A DNA stretch of 59,070 bases from JANNWF01 sp052390415. Its GTDB lineage: Bacteria > Pseudomonadota > Gammaproteobacteria > Xanthomonadales > Xanthomonadaceae. The stretch covers positions 1 to 59,070 of the forward strand of contig JBQTGY010000169.1 in assembly GCA_052390415.1 (NCBI GenBank), read 5' to 3'. The position numbers and the translations under genes are program-made. Below are positions 51,186 to 59,070 of the stretch, piece by piece (within the stretch, counting starts at the first letter, position 1; each line of letters begins with the position of its first letter). Below the pieces are notes generated by a model that worked only from the letters and a program-made list of their open reading frames with translations, was not told the DNA's origin and did not search any database.

Positions 51186-52019
51186 TTATTGCGTGGAAGG
51201 CAAGTCCCACTGCGCCCGCAGCGCTTCGTACTGGGCGGTCGGCAGCAACACGAAGCGCGGTTGCCGCTTGGAATCCAGCCATTGGAGCGCGGCCTGCAGG
51301 GCGGCCGCATCCATGGCCGTACATCCTGCCGTTGGCACGCCTTGGCCGCGCCACACGTGGGCGAAGATGCAGCTGCCGGCAGTAGGGACTGCCTGCGAGT
51401 TGTGCTCGATGACGAAACCCAGTCGATACAGGTCATCGCCCGGTTGCTGCAGATCGCGGCGCATCGGTTCGGTGTTGCCTGCGACCGCGGCTTCGCCCAC
51501 CTCGCGGGTGTCGACAATCTGGTTGTACAAGGGCGATGCCGGCACGTCGACGCAGACGTGACTGGCTTGCATCGGCAGATAATCCAATGCGGTGGTCGCG
51601 CTGTCGGCGTAGCCGAATGCGGAGCCAATCGCGAATACGCCGGCCGGCGCGCGGCCGTCGCCTTCGCGCTTTTGAAGGCCGACCTGAGGTGGATGCAGGC
51701 CGAGTCCCCACGCGCTGCCGTTGCGACCCAAGTTGACTGCCACGGCGTCGCCAATCGCCAGCCACTTGCCCTCGTGCCGCTCAAAACGCTGCAGGCTGGC
51801 GGTGCTCGCATCCCAGCTGGCGCTGACCACGGTCACCAATTGTTGGCGCTCTTGCCACTGAAATCCCGGCCAGACCATGACCGAGGTAGCGCCGACAGGG
51901 AAACAATTTGCCAAGCTCAGCAGGGCAGCAGCCAGGCACATGCGCATGCGTGAACTCAGCCTCCATGGACCTGTGCCGCGAAGCGGGCGGGCAAAGTCGT
52001 GGTGAATTTTGATCGTCAT
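51186..52019 (-). CDS. Secreted YkuD-like (L,D-transpeptidase-fold) protein
   Basis: A 277-residue protein. The start at 52019 is ten bases past the epimerase stop. An ATG at 51947, with GGAGG 12 bases upstream, begins the signal peptide more directly (MRMCLAAALLSLANCFPVGA) and is a strong alternative. The C-terminal catalytic region FVIEHNSQAVPTAGSCIFAH, then GQGVPTAGCTAMD, carries the His and nucleophilic Cys of YkuD-type L,D-transpeptidases. It would cut or cross-link murein stem peptides in the periplasm. It is last in the minus-strand murein run. Confidence 0.82.
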   Translation of the reverse strand: MTIKIHHDFARPLRGTGPWRLSSRMRMCLAAALLSLANCFPVGATSVMVWPGFQWQERQQLVTVVSASWDASTASLQRFERHEGKWLAIGDAVAVNLGRNGSAWGLGLHPPQVGLQKREGDGRAPAGVFAIGSAFGYADSATTALDYLPMQASHVCVDVPASPLYNQIVDTREVGEAAVAGNTEPMRRDLQQPGDDLYRLGFVIEHNSQAVPTAGSCIFAHVWRGQGVPTAGCTAMDAAALQAALQWLDSKRQPRFVLLPTAQYEALRAQWDLPSTQ

Positions 52020-52029
52020 CGTCCCAAGC

Positions 52030-53127
52030 TCAATCCGGTAACAGTTCCAGCCCATCGATCGCGGTAACACCCAAGCCAGGCGCGTCGCCAATCGCGATCT
52101 GCGCATCGTTGAAATCGACCCCGCTGCGCACCGGATCGAGCAAACACAGCGAGGGTCCATCCAGATCAATCAGGGTAATCACCTGGGCTTTGGCCACTGC
52201 AAGGTGCGCGGCGGCAGCCACGCCGATGCTGCCTTCCAGCATGCAGCCCATCATGCATTCGATGCCATGCAGTTGGGCGATATCGGCTATCCGGATGGCG
52301 TTCGAAAGGCCGCCACATTTCATCAGCTTGATGTTGATGATGTCGGCGGCGCGGCGCTGGATGATCTCGATGACTTGCAGGGCATCAAACGCACTTTCGT
52401 CGGCCATGACGGGTGTGTTGACGCGCTCGGTCACGTATTGCAAACCGGCCAGATCGCTGGCAGGTACCGGTTGCTCGACCAGTTCCAGTTCCACCCCTGA
52501 GCTTTCCAGACGATTCAATATCCAGACGGCCTGTTTGGGCGTCCAGCCCTGATTGGCATCCAGACGCAGTCGCGCGCGTCCTGCCACCGCCGCGTGGATC
52601 GCGGTGATCCGCTGCAGATCGAGGGCGATGTCCTTGCCCACCTTGATCTTCAACGCGTCGAAGCCACGCGCCAGCGCGGACTCGCAGTCGGCGAGCATCC
52701 TTTCCACGCTGTCGACGCTGATGGTGATGTCGGTGCAGAGCGTCGGCTTGCCGCCGCCCAACATTCGATAAAGCGGCGCGCCATGCCGTTGCGCCCACAG
52801 GTCATACAAGGCGATCTCCACGGCGGCCTTGGCGCTGCTGTTCCTGGTCAGCGCGGTCTGCACGACGTGAGTCAGGTGATTGAGATCGGCAATGTCCTCG
52901 CCCAGCACACGCGGCGCGATGTGAGCGCGGATCGCGGCGATGATGGAGCCATGCGTGTCGCCGGTGATGATCGCCGTCGCCGCGGCTGCACCGTAACCGA
53001 CACGCCCATCGTCGGTGTGAATCATCACCACGATGTCTTCCACCGCGTGCACGCTGCGCAGCGCGGTGATGAAGGGTGTCTTCAGTGGCACGCGCAACAC
53101 GCCCAGGCGGACCTTGGTGATCTTCAT
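52030..53127 (-). CDS. Dipeptide (L-Ala-D/L-Glu) epimerase, enolase superfamily
   Basis: A 365-residue muconate-lactonising-type enolase member. The catalytic lysine pair is in GFDALKIKVGKD. Metal ligands are in RLDANQGW, ELVEQPV and VMADESAF, and the second-side Lys in INIKLMKCGGLSNA. The DANQGW and ELVEQP motifs with MMGCMLEGSIG fit dipeptide epimerases, which turn L-Ala-D-Glu from peptidoglycan into L-Ala-L-Glu for peptidases. Its ATG overlaps the stop of the NlpC/P60 gene by four bases. That gene would produce exactly this substrate. Confidence 0.92.
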   Translation of the reverse strand: MKITKVRLGVLRVPLKTPFITALRSVHAVEDIVVMIHTDDGRVGYGAAAATAIITGDTHGSIIAAIRAHIAPRVLGEDIADLNHLTHVVQTALTRNSSAKAAVEIALYDLWAQRHGAPLYRMLGGGKPTLCTDITISVDSVERMLADCESALARGFDALKIKVGKDIALDLQRITAIHAAVAGRARLRLDANQGWTPKQAVWILNRLESSGVELELVEQPVPASDLAGLQYVTERVNTPVMADESAFDALQVIEIIQRRAADIINIKLMKCGGLSNAIRIADIAQLHGIECMMGCMLEGSIGVAAAAHLAVAKAQVITLIDLDGPSLCLLDPVRSGVDFNDAQIAIGDAPGLGVTAIDGLELLPD

Positions 53128-54599
53128 GAACGCGGCTCGCGTTGACTGTTGGCAGCAGCTGCGGGTACAGGCCGAATGCGCTGAATCCGGGTGATGTGAT
53201 CCGCAAGCGGCGTGCCGTCGCTTGCCAGCAAGGCATGCAGTGGAGTGACGACCACTCCGTTTGCCAACACCACGGCGACTTCACCTCGCGCGTCACGCAC
53301 GCTGAGGCTGTGCGCATCGTGGATCAGCCAGATCTGATCATCGATCAAGCCAATGAACATCATCACGTGACCGGGGATGTGGATGAGATCGCCGACTTCA
53401 AGACTCGCCAACGCCAACTCGCGATCTGACTTGCCCGCGTCGCGCAGATCAACCCCATCGAACACCGGGCTGGCCGCCTGATCGCCGGTGTTGCGCGGCA
53501 GCAGTATTCCCATGCTGCGATACACCTCGGACACAAAACCGCTGCAATCACGGGCGTTGAAGTCGTGACCCCAGCCGTACCGTTCACCGAGAAATCGAAA
53601 CGCTTGGCGAACGACATTGGCGGACGTGTAAGCAAGTGGTGCCTCAGCCAAGGGTTCGCTGCGCGCAATCAAGGCGTTCGCCAGTCGCAGCGAACCATCC
53701 GGTTGTCGTTGCGGCAGCTCGACCACCCAATGCGCCAGCGGCAGTTGGCCGTTGACCGCTTGATCGAGCGGCCACTGCGGCAACCAGGGAATTCGAACGC
53801 CCATCTCCAGCCGCAGCTCGGAAAGTGCGCCGGCGTGGGGACTGCTGACGGTGTGTGCTTTGGCGTCAATCACCGTCAGCGCGGGCGTTTGCCGGGCGTA
53901 AGCCAGCACGCTGTCGCGTGGACCGATGGCGACAGCGACGGACTCAATCCACGCGGCGTAACGCTCGGAGATCACGAACAGCCATTGTTGGTCGGCGGAT
54001 TGATGCAGGATCACCACAGGATCGCCGGGGAATAGTGCGGATTCCTGCAACCGGTCGAGGTCGCTTTCGCCGGGCTGTTTGTACAGCGGCATGCGCGTCG
54101 GATAGGTGCGCAGCGAGGAACGCTGCACGACCAGGCCGAAGCGTGGCATGTGCGGCTCAACCAGTTGGTCCAGCGCGAGGCTGGCTGCGAGCTGTGCGGG
54201 CAGCGATTCGGCGATGGCTTGGCCGTTGGCCAAGTAGCGCTGCGCGGTCAGCGGAACCGATAGTTTCAAGATGCGCGACTTCACTTCGCTGATCGGCACG
54301 GCATGTTTGAAGGTGTCGAGCTGATGTATCGATGGATCGCGCACGCGTAGCGACTGATTCAGACGCTCGATTTCGGCAGGGGCGAGGCGCACGGCGTCTG
54401 CATCGTCGACTCGCTGTATCCAGAACTCCGGAGTGAGCTGCTCGCTGCGCAGGCTCAGCGGATGATCAACTTGCAGCCGAACCTCGGCCTGCGCCGCATC
54501 GGCTCCCGGGACGAGCAAACACACCAGCAGCAGCCAGCTCAACGTCGTGCTCAGTAAAGGCAGGCGTGGCAAAGGCAGGCTGGGCGAAGGTTTGACCAT
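53124..54599 (-). CDS. NlpC/P60 family gamma-D-glutamyl endopeptidase with SH3-like domains
   Basis: A 491-residue protein. The start at 54599 shares one base with the DUF819 stop (TGATG), a coupling arrangement. The signal peptide is STTLSWLLLVCLLVPGADA. SH3b-like modules occupy the middle (VVQRSSLRTYPTRMPLYKQ, SERYAAWIESVAVAIG). The C-terminal NlpC/P60 domain has the catalytic Cys near residue 352 in NARDCSGFVSEVYRSMG, and His in IPGHVMMFIG near 411. Relatives cut between D-Glu and the diamino acid of murein peptides, releasing L-Ala-D-Glu. Confidence 0.9.
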   Translation of the reverse strand: MVKPSPSLPLPRLPLLSTTLSWLLLVCLLVPGADAAQAEVRLQVDHPLSLRSEQLTPEFWIQRVDDADAVRLAPAEIERLNQSLRVRDPSIHQLDTFKHAVPISEVKSRILKLSVPLTAQRYLANGQAIAESLPAQLAASLALDQLVEPHMPRFGLVVQRSSLRTYPTRMPLYKQPGESDLDRLQESALFPGDPVVILHQSADQQWLFVISERYAAWIESVAVAIGPRDSVLAYARQTPALTVIDAKAHTVSSPHAGALSELRLEMGVRIPWLPQWPLDQAVNGQLPLAHWVVELPQRQPDGSLRLANALIARSEPLAEAPLAYTSANVVRQAFRFLGERYGWGHDFNARDCSGFVSEVYRSMGILLPRNTGDQAASPVFDGVDLRDAGKSDRELALASLEVGDLIHIPGHVMMFIGLIDDQIWLIHDAHSLSVRDARGEVAVVLANGVVVTPLHALLASDGTPLADHITRIQRIRPVPAAAANSQREPRS

Positions 54600-55768
54600 C
54601 ACAGGTATCCCAAGGCGATTCCCACAGATTGCAGCACCGGCGCCAGTGCGATGCCCAGCCCGGTGCCGAGCACGTAACCGAGCATCGCCAGCAGCACTCC
54701 GACCGGTGCCAAAGCCGGCGAATGCAATGCCGCGAGCAGGGGCGCGGAGGCAACACCGCCGATGTTGGCCAGTGAACTCACACTGATGGCGAACAAGTCG
54801 AATCGAAACAGCTTGGCCAACAACAGCATCAGCGCCGCATGCACGGCGAGAATGCAGAAGCCCGCCAATACGAACAACGGTGCCGAGGCGAGTCCGGCAA
54901 ACGTGCTTTGCGATGCCAAGGCCGCTACCACCACAGCCAACAGGGCCGATCCCAGCGGCGCTGAGCCGGGGAGTTTTGCCAAGGGCGTGCGTGCGCATAT
55001 CAAACCGGCGACGGTGACCAGCAGCAAGGTCCATGAGGTGGCACTCAGCATGTCTGACTGCGGCAGTTTCGCTGCCAACCAAGTGGCCGCAGCACCGATC
55101 AACAGCGCCATGCCAAGCCAAAGCAGGATGCTGCCGGAGTCCGCGACGCGTTTGCCAGGTTCCGGAGCGGTTGCGGCCGGCGGTTGCTGACGTGCTTCCG
55201 CACCGATCCACGCATTGAATCGTTGTGCATGCGGCGCGGCAGCGAACAGCAGCATCACCCACGCGGCGTAGCAGACGGCATCGGCGATCAGCACTTGGGT
55301 CAAGGCACTATCGGGAAGCGCCACCGCTTGTTTTACCGCCAACAGATTGGCGGTGCCACCGATCCAGCCACCGCTCAGACTGGCCAAGGCCAAGGGCGCA
55401 TCACTGCCGAGCAGGCTCCCAAGCAAGACGTAAACCAGCACGAATGCCAGCAGGATGCTGAGCGTGGTGCACGCAAATGCGGCCAACAAGCGTGGCCCCA
55501 AGGCGATGATCGCGCGCAGGTCGCAGGTCGCCAACAGCAGGAACAACAGCGCCGGCAGCAGCTGTTTGGTCAGCAATGTCTGCGTCTGAGCGATCGGTTC
55601 GTTGACTTGCCACGCGCCGCCGACGGCGAGCGCAGTCACGCTCAGGTAGATCAGCACGATGGGCGGCAGGATCTTGAAGATCGGCCAGCGGGTGGCGCTT
55701 TCCAAGGCACTGAAGCCGCCACTCAGCAGCAACAAAACGGCGAGAAAAATGGGGGCGGATTCGATCAC
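54599..55768 (-). CDS. DUF819-family membrane protein, candidate murein-peptide transporter
   Basis: A 389-residue membrane protein with about ten or eleven hydrophobic spans. It opens IFLAVLLLLSGGFSALESA and has the family stretches LASLSGGWIGGTANLLAVKQ and ISVSSLANIGGVASAPLLAA, which place it in the DUF819 (YjcL-like) family. Family members have no proven substrate that I know of. It heads the run DUF819-NlpC/P60-epimerase-L,D-transpeptidase, with the stop overlapping the NlpC/P60 start. The symmetric Gly/Ser-rich signatures look like transporter re-entrant loops. Murein peptide transport is inference. Confidence 0.88.
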   Translation of the reverse strand: MIESAPIFLAVLLLLSGGFSALESATRWPIFKILPPIVLIYLSVTALAVGGAWQVNEPIAQTQTLLTKQLLPALLFLLLATCDLRAIIALGPRLLAAFACTTLSILLAFVLVYVLLGSLLGSDAPLALASLSGGWIGGTANLLAVKQAVALPDSALTQVLIADAVCYAAWVMLLFAAAPHAQRFNAWIGAEARQQPPAATAPEPGKRVADSGSILLWLGMALLIGAAATWLAAKLPQSDMLSATSWTLLLVTVAGLICARTPLAKLPGSAPLGSALLAVVVAALASQSTFAGLASAPLFVLAGFCILAVHAALMLLLAKLFRFDLFAISVSSLANIGGVASAPLLAALHSPALAPVGVLLAMLGYVLGTGLGIALAPVLQSVGIALGYL

Positions 55769-55803
55769 GTCACTGGGTTCTCGGAAGTCGCACGAATCGC
55801 CTG

Positions 55804-55826
55804 TCCTTCTCCCGGGGGGAGAAGGA
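55804..55826. repeat. Intergenic hairpin of the TCTCCC/GGGAGA family, copy 3
   Basis: Ten-base arms TCCTTCTCCC and GGGAGAAGGA around GGG, 36 bases upstream of the DUF819 start. It lies in the 215-base divergent control region between the two halves of the murein cluster. The rest of that region turns AT-rich from about 55900, where the vanX promoter is likely, but no clear hexamers can be fixed. Confidence 0.7.
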
Positions 55827-55983
55827 AATCAACTCTCGGCGAGTAGGCCGTTCGACGACTGTCCGAGCGATCTCACCAGCGTCGACTTTTTGCGCGCCAG
55901 CACGCATGTTACACAGCATTCGAACGTGCACCCTCTGAGCACTTTTCCAACAAATTCATGCTTATTCAGTGAGAACTTCAAGC

Positions 55984-56709
55984 ATGCAAGCGATTGCCAA
56001 GTTAACAGCGATGATTACAGTCGCTGCGGCGATGGCGCTCCCGGTGTCTGTCAGCTTGACCGCGCAACCCGTGGAATCACCCAATGACGCAGGCCTGGTC
56101 GATATCCAATCACTGGTCCCACACATCAGCCTCGACATGCGTTACGCAGGCGCGGACAACTTCGTAGGCACACGCATCGACGGCTACGAAGCACACCGCT
56201 GCTTTATGCTGCGACCCGTCGCCGAGGCCTTGGCACGAGTCGAAAACGACTTGCGCGCCAAACAACAGCGTCTGCATATTTTCGATTGTTATCGGCCGCG
56301 TCGTGCGGTGGCGCACTTCATGCGGTGGGCGCGTGACCTGAGCGATCAATCGAGCAAGCAGCAGTACTACCCGAACCTGGACAAATCGACCCTGGTGCCT
56401 GACTACATCGCCGAGCAGTCGGGCCATAGCCGCGCTGATACGGTGGATCTGACTGTGTTGCAATGCGCGGCCGATGGCAGCGATTGCGCGGCGCTGGACA
56501 TGGGCACGCCTTTTGACTTCTTTGATCCCTCAGCCAACACCGACAGCCCGGCGGTGACTCCAGCCCAGCGTTCCAACCGTCATACGCTGCGGGCCGCGAT
56601 GCAAGCACAGGGATTTGCCAACTACGAACTGGAGTGGTGGCACTACTCGCTGCGCGCGGCGGATGCGCCGGTGCAAAGTTTCGACCTTCCGATTCGCGCC
56701 GAGGACTGA
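55984..56709 (+). CDS. ddpX: D-alanyl-D-alanine dipeptidase (VanX/DdpX type)
   Basis: A 241-residue zinc dipeptidase. The signal-like N-terminus (AMITVAAAMALPVSVSLTA) suggests a periplasmic enzyme. Motifs: MRYAGADNFVG, IFDCYRPRRAVAHF, SGHSRADTVDLTV with zinc His and Asp, and ELEWWHYSL with the catalytic Glu and third zinc ligand. It splits D-Ala-D-Ala. The ATG at 55984 is preferred over GTG at 55969. It is divergent from DUF819 and overlaps the D-amino-acid dehydrogenase start by one base (TGATG), so released D-Ala is handed straight on. Confidence 0.92.
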   Translation: MQAIAKLTAMITVAAAMALPVSVSLTAQPVESPNDAGLVDIQSLVPHISLDMRYAGADNFVGTRIDGYEAHRCFMLRPVAEALARVENDLRAKQQRLHIFDCYRPRRAVAHFMRWARDLSDQSSKQQYYPNLDKSTLVPDYIAEQSGHSRADTVDLTVLQCAADGSDCAALDMGTPFDFFDPSANTDSPAVTPAQRSNRHTLRAAMQAQGFANYELEWWHYSLRAADAPVQSFDLPIRAED

Positions 56710-57965
56710 TGATGGCGGCGCAGACACATGTCACCGAAGTGGCAGTGCTGGGCGCGGGTCTGGTCGGATTGGCCTGCGCGCACCATTTGCGTCAGCGCGG
56801 CCATGGCGTGTTGCTGATCGACCCACGCGGACCCGGTGGCGAAACGTCATTTGGCAACGCAGGTTCGATCTCGGTCGGCAACGTGATGCCGCAATCGTCG
56901 CCGGGCATCGTGCTGAAAGCGCTGCGTATGCTGGCCGATCCACTGGCGCCGCTGAAACTGGATCAGCCACAGCGGCCGGGGTATTGGCGCTGGTTGTGGG
57001 AATTCGTGCGCCACGGGCAGAGCGAACGCGTGCTGCCGATCATCGATGCCTTGCATGCGATCAACCATGCCAGTCGGCAAGCGTGGCTGGATTGGGCCGC
57101 TGCGATCGACGCAGACGAATTGCTCGCGACCAGCGGATATCTGCAGGTGTACGAACACGAGAAAACCTTCAACGCGGGTGCATTTGAGCGCGCGCAGATG
57201 CTGCGGCTTGGGGTGCGCCATGAGGTGCTGGATCGCGCCGGAATTGCTGAACTGGAGCCGCAGTTGGGCGCGGGCTTCAACGTTGCAACGTTTCAACCCG
57301 CTGCGTTGGCGATGCGCGATCCGGGCGGATTCTGCCAACGCGCGGCCAACCATCTCGCGACGCAGCAGGTGTCGCTGTTGCCATTGAGCGTAAACACGAT
57401 TTTGCAGGCACCGCACGGATATCGATTGCGCGCGGATGCTGGCGTCATCGACTGCGAGAAGTTGGTGGTCTGCGCCGGCGCGTGGAGCGCGCGTCTGCTG
57501 GCCGGCTTCAAATTGCAATTACCGATCGTGCCGGCGCGCGGTTATCACCTGATGTTCAACGCGCGCCCCGCGCCGGTGCAGCGGCCAACGTTGTGGGCCG
57601 AGCGGTACATGGTGGTCACACCGATGGTGAGCGGTGTGCGCATGACCAGCATCAAGGAACTGACCCGGCTCGACAGCGATCCGCACTACCCGCTGATTCA
57701 TCGCCTGCGGCCCGAGTTGGCGCGGCTGTTTCCCAGCATCCAGGGAGATCCGATCAGTCAATGGGCAGGCTATCGACCGTGCACGCCGGATTCATTGCCC
57801 ATCATCGACCGTTTGCCGGGTGAAGCCATTTATCTGGCTGCGGGACATGGCCATTTGGGGCTGACCCAGTCTGCGGTTACCGGTCGACTGATCAGCGAAA
57901 TGATTGGCGGCGCAGCCCGGAGTCTGGATGTGCGTCCATACCGGCTTCAGCGGCTCACGAGTTGA
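56709..57965 (+). CDS. dadA: D-amino-acid dehydrogenase (DadA-like FAD protein)
   Basis: A 418-residue FAD protein of the DAO family. The dinucleotide site is VAVLGAGLVGLACAHHLRQ, and GGETSFGNAGSISVGNVMP is typical of DadA. C-terminal GYRPCTPDSLPIIDRLPG and YLAAGHGHLGLTQSAVTGRL complete the fold. It oxidises D-alanine and other D-amino acids to keto acids and ammonia, passing electrons to the respiratory chain. Two tandem ATG codons start it, the first overlapping the vanX stop. The pairing supports use of murein D-Ala. Confidence 0.92.
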   Translation: MMAAQTHVTEVAVLGAGLVGLACAHHLRQRGHGVLLIDPRGPGGETSFGNAGSISVGNVMPQSSPGIVLKALRMLADPLAPLKLDQPQRPGYWRWLWEFVRHGQSERVLPIIDALHAINHASRQAWLDWAAAIDADELLATSGYLQVYEHEKTFNAGAFERAQMLRLGVRHEVLDRAGIAELEPQLGAGFNVATFQPAALAMRDPGGFCQRAANHLATQQVSLLPLSVNTILQAPHGYRLRADAGVIDCEKLVVCAGAWSARLLAGFKLQLPIVPARGYHLMFNARPAPVQRPTLWAERYMVVTPMVSGVRMTSIKELTRLDSDPHYPLIHRLRPELARLFPSIQGDPISQWAGYRPCTPDSLPIIDRLPGEAIYLAAGHGHLGLTQSAVTGRLISEMIGGAARSLDVRPYRLQRLTS

Positions 57966-58021
57966 CGAGCTTCCGTCAAGTATCGCTCCGAGTTCGAAAG
58001 TCAGGTCTCGGGCGACAGCTT

Positions 58022-58120
58022 GTAGGGTGCGTCTTGACGCACAAAGCTTAGATGTTGCGCCAATCCCCGATGTTGCCTCTTCGCGCACCAAGGCCGATGG
58101 TGCGTCAAGACGCACCCTAC
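58022..58120. repeat. Perfect 21-base inverted repeat (REP pair) overlapping a stop codon
   Basis: Arms 58022-58042 and 58100-58120 are perfect reverse complements, each also containing the small hairpin TGCGTC/GACGCA. The pair lies between convergent dadA and the SGNH hydrolase. The right arm includes the TAG (58117-58119) that ends the hydrolase, so insertion or drift of the element sets the C-terminus of that protein. Confidence 0.85.
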
Positions 58121-58788
58121 GGGCTCAATCGCTCGCGCGCCGCCGCGCGCGCGGCGCGTGCCCATTCCAGGTACAGGGCTGGCCCTGGATGTAATCCATC
58201 CGCTGCCAGATGCGTCGGCTGTCCGCCGAATTTGCGACTTAACGCGCTGATGTCGACGAATGCAACGCCCTTGCTCGCACAAACTGCGCGTTTGGCGGCG
58301 TTGTAATCGTCTAGTTCGGCCGCGATCTTGCTTCGGTCGCGTCCTTCAGCGAAAGGCGTCACGCCCCAGTCTGGGATCGCCAGCACCAGCACACGATCAC
58401 TTCTTCCGCGCGCCAATTGAATCGCACGCGTGAGCAAGGCGCTGAACTCGCGGCGGAACTCTTCCACGCTGCGACCGCGATACTGGTTGTTGACACCAAT
58501 CAGCAAGCTCACGAAATCCCACTCGCCCAGCGGCGCGGCGGCATCCATCGCGGCGCTCAGTTCGTCCGTGGTCCAGCCGGTTTGCGCAATGATGCGCGGC
58601 GTTGACAGGGCGATGCCGTCGGCGCGTAGTTGCTGGGCGAGGACCACCGGCCAGCGTGCGGATTCCGCGACCCCTTCGCCGATGGTGTAGGAATCGCCCA
58701 ACGCCAGATAACGCAGTTCGGCGGTGGTGGCGTGAGTCGACAGGCTGGTCAGGGTCACGAAGAAAAGTGCTCGCAGCAGGGTCATCAA
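58117..58788 (-). CDS. Secreted SGNH/GDSL hydrolase
   Basis: A 223-residue hydrolase with signal peptide (LLRALFFVTLTSLSTHATTA). The four SGNH blocks are visible: LALGDSYTIGEG with catalytic Ser, the Gly region QTGWTTDEL, LLIGVNNQYRG with the Asn, and AADGLHPGPAL with the Asp-x-x-His. It would hydrolyse an ester or acetyl group on an envelope or extracellular substrate that cannot be named. The ATG overlaps the aminotransferase stop by four bases. The stop lies in a REP arm. Confidence 0.88.
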   Translation of the reverse strand: MMTLLRALFFVTLTSLSTHATTAELRYLALGDSYTIGEGVAESARWPVVLAQQLRADGIALSTPRIIAQTGWTTDELSAAMDAAAPLGEWDFVSLLIGVNNQYRGRSVEEFRREFSALLTRAIQLARGRSDRVLVLAIPDWGVTPFAEGRDRSKIAAELDDYNAAKRAVCASKGVAFVDISALSRKFGGQPTHLAADGLHPGPALYLEWARAARAAARERLSP

Positions 58789-59070
58789 GCGACGTGACGG
58801 CTTGGCAGTTCATCCGCCTGCACACGTCCGGCGTGGCTGCGCTCGACTTGCCGGCGCAACGCCCGATCAATGCGCGCGAATACTTCGCGGATTTCGTCGG
58901 CGTGTGGCAACAAGGTGACCCGGAAGTGATTGCGGTAGGCGACATTGAAGCTCGAGCCCGGCACCACCAACACACCTTCGCTCTCCAGCAGATCGAGAGC
59001 GAAATCGTGGTCGTCAAAGCCCTTCACCTTGGTCAGATCGACACCCGGAAAGGCATACAGAGCGCCCGCT
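58785..59070 (-). CDS. alaA: C-terminal part of an AlaA-type PLP aminotransferase (partial)
   Basis: The gene enters from the right edge; about 94 residues are visible, beginning AGALYAFPGVDL. The sequence FALDLLESEGVLVVPGSSFN, then NHFRVTLLPHADEIREVF, is typical of the C-terminal domain of fold-type-I aminotransferases of the alanine-glutamate group, with the Arg that binds the substrate carboxylate. An alanine-forming enzyme would fit the neighbouring D-Ala metabolism. The PLP lysine lies outside the window, so the gene name is probable rather than certain. Confidence 0.75.
   Translation of the reverse strand, partial: AGALYAFPGVDLTKVKGFDDHDFALDLLESEGVLVVPGSSFNVAYRNHFRVTLLPHADEIREVFARIDRALRRQVERSHAGRVQADELPSRHVA

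Noticed and set aside
54600..55262. Upstream extension of the NlpC/P60 gene to 712 codons.
   Set aside because: It overlaps the DUF819 gene; the start at 54599 has a signal peptide and stop-start coupling.

Overview
The window is high-GC, densely coded DNA from a gammaproteobacterial chromosome. The best fit is Xanthomonadales (Lysobacterales), possibly near Rhodanobacteraceae. Support comes from the maf-rng-yhdP gene order, a large Xanthomonas/Caulobacter-type TonB-dependent receptor, a CGFS glutaredoxin-rhodanese fusion, and many small palindromic REP-like elements between genes. I see no rRNA, tRNA, CRISPR array, transposase or phage gene. The taxonomic call is inference from gene content and was not computed.

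Layout. 0-4 kb: tail of an unknown gene, a long acyl-CoA dehydrogenase divergent from a QsdR/TetR-type regulator with a large palindrome between them, and a proline iminopeptidase. 4-13 kb: a secreted beta-propeller/dihaem protein, a TPR-GGDEF diguanylate cyclase, a fatty acid desaturase, an MDR oxidoreductase and a periplasmic thioredoxin. 13-19.3 kb: maf-rng-yhdP. 19.4-32.4 kb: a pectate/uronate utilisation locus (kduD, kduI, LacI-type regulator, TRAP transporter, hydratase-like protein, pectate lyase, TonB receptor, KDG kinase). A shared operator core, ACCGGTGTCA or close variants, occurs in all four of its promoter regions. 32.4-35.6 kb: htpG behind a textbook heat-shock promoter, msrA, and an Hsp15-like protein. 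35.7-37.5 kb: a small operon of a membrane protein, a winged-helix regulator and a 26-residue membrane peptide, then a LysE-family exporter broken by an in-frame amber codon. 37.7-46 kb: a beta-propeller/amidohydrolase fusion, a degenerate class III cyclase domain, a short AMP nucleosidase, a lipoprotein, a glutaredoxin/HesB-like/rhodanese fusion, and two Crp/Fnr regulators. 46.3-50 kb: an ECF sigma factor, an anti-sigma-like membrane protein and two secreted HEAT-repeat proteins. 51-58 kb: a peptidoglycan-peptide salvage cluster (L,D-transpeptidase-like protein, dipeptide epimerase, NlpC/P60 peptidase and DUF819 membrane protein on one strand; VanX-type dipeptidase and D-amino-acid dehydrogenase on the other). 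It is followed by an SGNH hydrolase and the C-terminal end of an AlaA-type aminotransferase.

How the genes work together. In the pectate locus the lyase would cut the polymer, and the TonB receptor would bring oligomers across the outer membrane. The TRAP system would move acidic products inward. KduI, KduD and KdgK then carry 5-keto-4-deoxyuronate to KDPG. The LacI-type protein is the obvious candidate for the shared operator. In the peptidoglycan cluster the enzymes form a chain: NlpC/P60 releases L-Ala-D-Glu, the epimerase makes L-Ala-L-Glu, VanX splits D-Ala-D-Ala and DadA oxidises D-Ala. DUF819 is left as the likely transporter. The least explained systems are the sigma/anti-sigma/HEAT operon and the winged-helix/micro-membrane-protein operon.
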